A stretch of DNA of 8,652 bases from JAQGMV01 sp035525455 (GTDB lineage: Bacteria; Pseudomonadota; Gammaproteobacteria; Burkholderiales; SG8-41), in assembly GCA_035525455.1 (NCBI GenBank), contig DATLEF010000056.1:1-8652 (forward strand), given 5' to 3'. Below are positions 6,699 through 8,652 of the stretch, one piece after another. Positions within the stretch are counted from its first letter, which is position 1. Every line of letters begins with the position of its first letter. Under the pieces are notes generated by a model. That model did no database searches. It was not told the origin of the DNA and worked only from the letters and a program-made list of their open reading frames with translations. The position numbers were made by a program, and so were the translations under genes.

Positions 6699-6724
6699 AG
6701 CCCAGAAGCCCTCCTCTCCGACAG
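6694..6724 (-). promoter_or_regulatory. Weak candidate promoter of bamE-dapB
   Basis: The minus strand has TATGAT (6694-6699, five of six consensus bases). The -35 is poor: CTGTCG at 6719-6724 matches three of six bases with a 19-base spacer. A promoter for bamE-dapB must lie about here, because fur begins at 6735, but the exact elements are uncertain. Confidence 0.35.
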
Positions 6725-6726
6725 GA
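6723..6726 (+). promoter_or_regulatory. fur ribosome-binding site supporting a TTG start
   Basis: AGGA lies eight bases before the TTG codon. No in-frame ATG or GTG lies near the homologous N-terminus, so this site decides the start. Confidence 0.6.
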
Positions 6727-6734
6727 CGTTTCCT

Positions 6735-7169
6735 TTGAGCTCCCCGTCCGACCTGAAAACCATCGGTCTGAAAGCGACGCTGCCGCGGCTGCGTATCCTC
6801 GAAATCTTCGAAAAGAGCGAGGTCCGGCATCTATCGGCGGAGGATGTTTACAAGACGCTGCTGAAAGAAGGCACGGACACCGGGCTTGCCACCGTATACC
6901 GCGTGCTTACTCAGTTCGAGCAGGCCGGGCTGCTGATTCGACATCACTTCGAAAGCGGGAAAGCGGTGTTCGAGCTCAAACAGGGCGGTCACCATGACCA
7001 CATCGTGTGCGTGGAATGCGGACATGTCGAGGAGTTTTACGATTCCGAAATCGAGAAGCGGCAGATCGAAGTCGCAGCCGCGCGCGGCTTCCAGATCCAG
7101 GATCACTCGCTGCACCTGTATGCGCAGTGCACGCGCACCAACTGCCCGCACCGCATGAAGCGCGACTAG
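6735..7169 (+). CDS. fur: Ferric uptake regulator Fur
   Basis: Fur is a dimeric iron-responsive DNA-binding protein, usually repressing iron-uptake genes when loaded with Fe(II). The 144-residue product has the winged-helix DNA-binding domain (about 1-82, with LKATLPRLRILEIF and GLATVYRVL) and the C-terminal metal/dimer domain. All usual ligands are present, one position earlier than in E. coli: His32, Glu80, His87, His89 and Glu100 for the regulatory site; His86, Asp88, Glu107 and His124 for the third site; Cys92 and Cys95 plus Cys132 and Cys137 for structural zinc. The TTG at 6735 was chosen as start because AGGA (6723-6726) precedes it by eight bases and the protein then begins SSPSDLKTIGLKATLPRL, as in family members; the open frame extends further upstream, but only into bamE. 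It is divergent from bamE, and its stop overlaps the recN stop. Confidence 0.95.
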   Translation: MSSPSDLKTIGLKATLPRLRILEIFEKSEVRHLSAEDVYKTLLKEGTDTGLATVYRVLTQFEQAGLLIRHHFESGKAVFELKQGGHHDHIVCVECGHVEEFYDSEIEKRQIEVAAARGFQIQDHSLHLYAQCTRTNCPHRMKRD

Positions 7170-8652
7170 CTCGGCTTCAGTCCGAGCAGCTCGGCGGCGT
7201 GTTTGCGGGTGGTTTCGGTTATTTTCATGCCGCCCAGCATGCGCGCGATTTCATCGACGCGCTGTGCGTCGTCGAGCGCAATCACTTCACTCCAGACTTT
7301 AGCCTTGGTCGCGGTCTTCGCGACTTGCCACTGCTGATCGGCGCACGCAGCAACCTGAGGCAAATGCGTAACGCACATCACCTGGTGCTTGCGGCCGAGC
7401 TGCTTCAGCATCCGCCCGACGATTTCAGCGACCCCGCCGCCGATTCCGGCGTCGACTTCGTCGAATACGAGCGTCGGCACCTGCGCAAAGTGACTCGTCA
7501 CCGTCTGTAAAGCGAGACTGAGCCGCGAGAGCTCGCCGCCCGACGCCACTTTCGAAATCGCCTGGGGCGTCATGCTCGCATGCGGCGCGACGCGAAACTC
7601 GACCTGCTCCAGGCCGTACGCCGCGGGCTGCTCGAGCTTCTCCAGCTTGACTTCGAACACACCGCCCGCCATCGCGAGGGACTGCATGGCGGCGGTCACT
7701 TCCGAGCCGAGCTTGGTCGCCGCCTTGCGCCGTCCGCTGCTCAGCTTTTCCGCCTGCGCCAGATAAGCCGCGTGCGCTTCCTCTTCAAGCCGCTTGAGCG
7801 CCGCCGGGTCAGCGCTTTCGTCGAGCTCTGTCAGCCGCGCGCGACAGCGCGCAAGCGTCAGCGGTATCTCCTCGATGGCGATGCGATGCTTGCGGCACGC
7901 AGTGTGCACCGCGTCGATCCGGTTCTCGCTTTCCCGCAGCCGCTGCGGATCGAGCTCGAGCTTCTGCTGATAGTGCCTGAGGCTGTAGACCGCTTCCTGA
8001 ATGTGTATCGACGCGGGCTCCAGGACGTCGAGCACTTCGCGCAGAGACGAATCGTACAGAAGCAAACCCTCGAGGCGCGCGATGACGCCGTTCAGTTGCG
8101 TGAGGCTGGCCGCATCGCCTTCGGAGAGCGCGTCCAGCCCGTACTGTGCACCTTCAAGGAGTCCTGCCGCGTGCGTAAGCCGTCCGTGTTCCCCCGTGAG
8201 CGCCTGCCAACCCTCGGGCGTGTATGCAAGCGCATCAAGCTCCTTCAACTGCCACTGCAGCCGCTCGCGTTCGGCCTCGATAGCGGCTGCGTTCGCCTCG
8301 AACGCCGCGCGCTGATCCGTGCGATCCCGCCACTGCCGGTACAGTATTGCCGTGCGATCGGCGAGGTCGGCGACGTTTCCGAAGGCATCGAGCAGCTCGC
8401 GCTGTACGGCGGGACGCAACAGCGATTGGTGCTGGTGCTGTCCGTGTATGTCGACCAGAAATTCGCCGGCTTCGCGCATTTGCGTGAGCGTGGCCGGACT
8501 CCCATTGATGAATGCCCGCGATCGTCCGCTCGCATCGACGACCCGCCGCAGGAGGCACCCGCCTTCATCGCCGCCGAGCTCGTGCTCATCGAGCCAGCGC
8601 GCGAGTGCCGGAGTGTGCGTCGTGTCGAACTCCGCGCTGATTTCCGCGCGCT
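7166..8652 (-). CDS. recN: DNA repair protein RecN, N-terminus beyond the window
   Basis: RecN is an SMC-like ATPase that acts in recombinational repair of double-strand breaks. About 494 residues are visible; the full protein is usually about 550-560, so some 60 residues, including Walker A, lie to the right. The frame is open to the edge and translates as AEISAEFD, then LRRVVDASGRSRAFINGSP and VDIHGQHQHQSLL, all family landmarks. A long central region rich in Glu, Arg, Leu and Ala is the coiled coil. Near the C-terminus come the ABC signature VASGGELSRLSLAL (about 7510-7555), Walker B LVFDEVDAGIGGG (about 7438-7478) and the switch segment CVTHLPQVAACAD. The apparent Met at 8477-8479 is internal, not the start. 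Its TAG overlaps the fur stop on the opposite strand. Any LexA-controlled promoter would be outside the window. Confidence 0.96.
   Translation of the reverse strand, partial: RAEISAEFDTTHTPALARWLDEHELGGDEGGCLLRRVVDASGRSRAFINGSPATLTQMREAGEFLVDIHGQHQHQSLLRPAVQRELLDAFGNVADLADRTAILYRQWRDRTDQRAAFEANAAAIEAERERLQWQLKELDALAYTPEGWQALTGEHGRLTHAAGLLEGAQYGLDALSEGDAASLTQLNGVIARLEGLLLYDSSLREVLDVLEPASIHIQEAVYSLRHYQQKLELDPQRLRESENRIDAVHTACRKHRIAIEEIPLTLARCRARLTELDESADPAALKRLEEEAHAAYLAQAEKLSSGRRKAATKLGSEVTAAMQSLAMAGGVFEVKLEKLEQPAAYGLEQVEFRVAPHASMTPQAISKVASGGELSRLSLALQTVTSHFAQVPTLVFDEVDAGIGGGVAEIVGRMLKQLGRKHQVMCVTHLPQVAACADQQWQVAKTATKAKVWSEVIALDDAQRVDEIARMLGGMKITETTRKHAAELLGLKPS
7169..7187 (+). terminator. Weak hairpin directly after the fur stop, inside the recN end
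   Basis: GCTCGG (7169-7174 including the last stop base) and CCGAGC (7182-7187) form a 6-bp stem with a 7-base loop. No T-run follows. It also encodes the last residues of RecN, so the pairing may be incidental. It is the only terminator-like structure seen at the fur/recN junction. Confidence 0.25.

Noticed and set aside
6540..6734. Upstream extension of the fur frame (65 extra codons)
   Set aside because: It runs through the divergent promoters and the bamE start, has no similarity to Fur, and the family N-terminus and a Shine-Dalgarno place the start at the TTG.
1..8652. A novel defence, mobile or biosynthetic system
   Set aside because: All sizeable open frames that look real are conserved housekeeping genes in a familiar order. 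No integrase, transposase, tRNA-linked attachment site, CRISPR repeat or unfamiliar gene is present.

Overview
The window is a GC-rich, gene-dense housekeeping segment of a Gram-negative proteobacterium. The order recN, fur, bamE, dapB, carA, carB, greA, yhbY, and especially the divergent fur/bamE pair flanked by recN and dapB-carAB, fits a betaproteobacterium best. That placement is an inference from gene order and protein similarity recalled from memory; a high-GC gammaproteobacterium cannot be excluded. Every stretch longer than about 160 bases belongs to a recognisable gene. There is no mobile element, CRISPR array, rRNA or tRNA, and I found no undescribed system.

Left to right: yhbY (plus strand) converges on greA across a short gap (357-424) filled with seven-base-periodic repeats. 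Reading leftward on the minus strand, carA, carB and greA overlap end to start (8 bases, then an ATGA junction) and almost certainly form one operon: both subunits of carbamoyl-phosphate synthetase plus the transcript-cleavage factor GreA. The 154-base gap upstream of carA (5249-5402) holds a good sigma-70-type promoter, a long GC-rich leader hairpin and a clear Shine-Dalgarno, preceded by a hairpin just after dapB that may terminate the upstream operon.

Further right, bamE (outer-membrane assembly lipoprotein) and dapB (lysine/diaminopimelate synthesis) form a second minus-strand operon with another ATGA overlap. The bamE tail carries a 48-bp tandem duplication coding for Ala/Pro/Thr-rich sequence. 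A 97-base divergent region (6638-6734) separates bamE from fur on the plus strand; candidate -10 elements for both directions overlap there. The fur start is TTG. fur and recN converge so tightly that one CTAG palindrome supplies both stop codons. recN runs off the right edge and lacks its N-terminus, including Walker A.

The genes serve separate core tasks: ribosome assembly, transcription fidelity, pyrimidine/arginine precursor supply, cell-wall precursor supply, outer-membrane assembly, iron control and DNA repair. The most noteworthy points are local: the carAB leader hairpin, the heptamer repeats, the bamE tail duplication, the shared stop palindrome and the frequent non-ATG starts.
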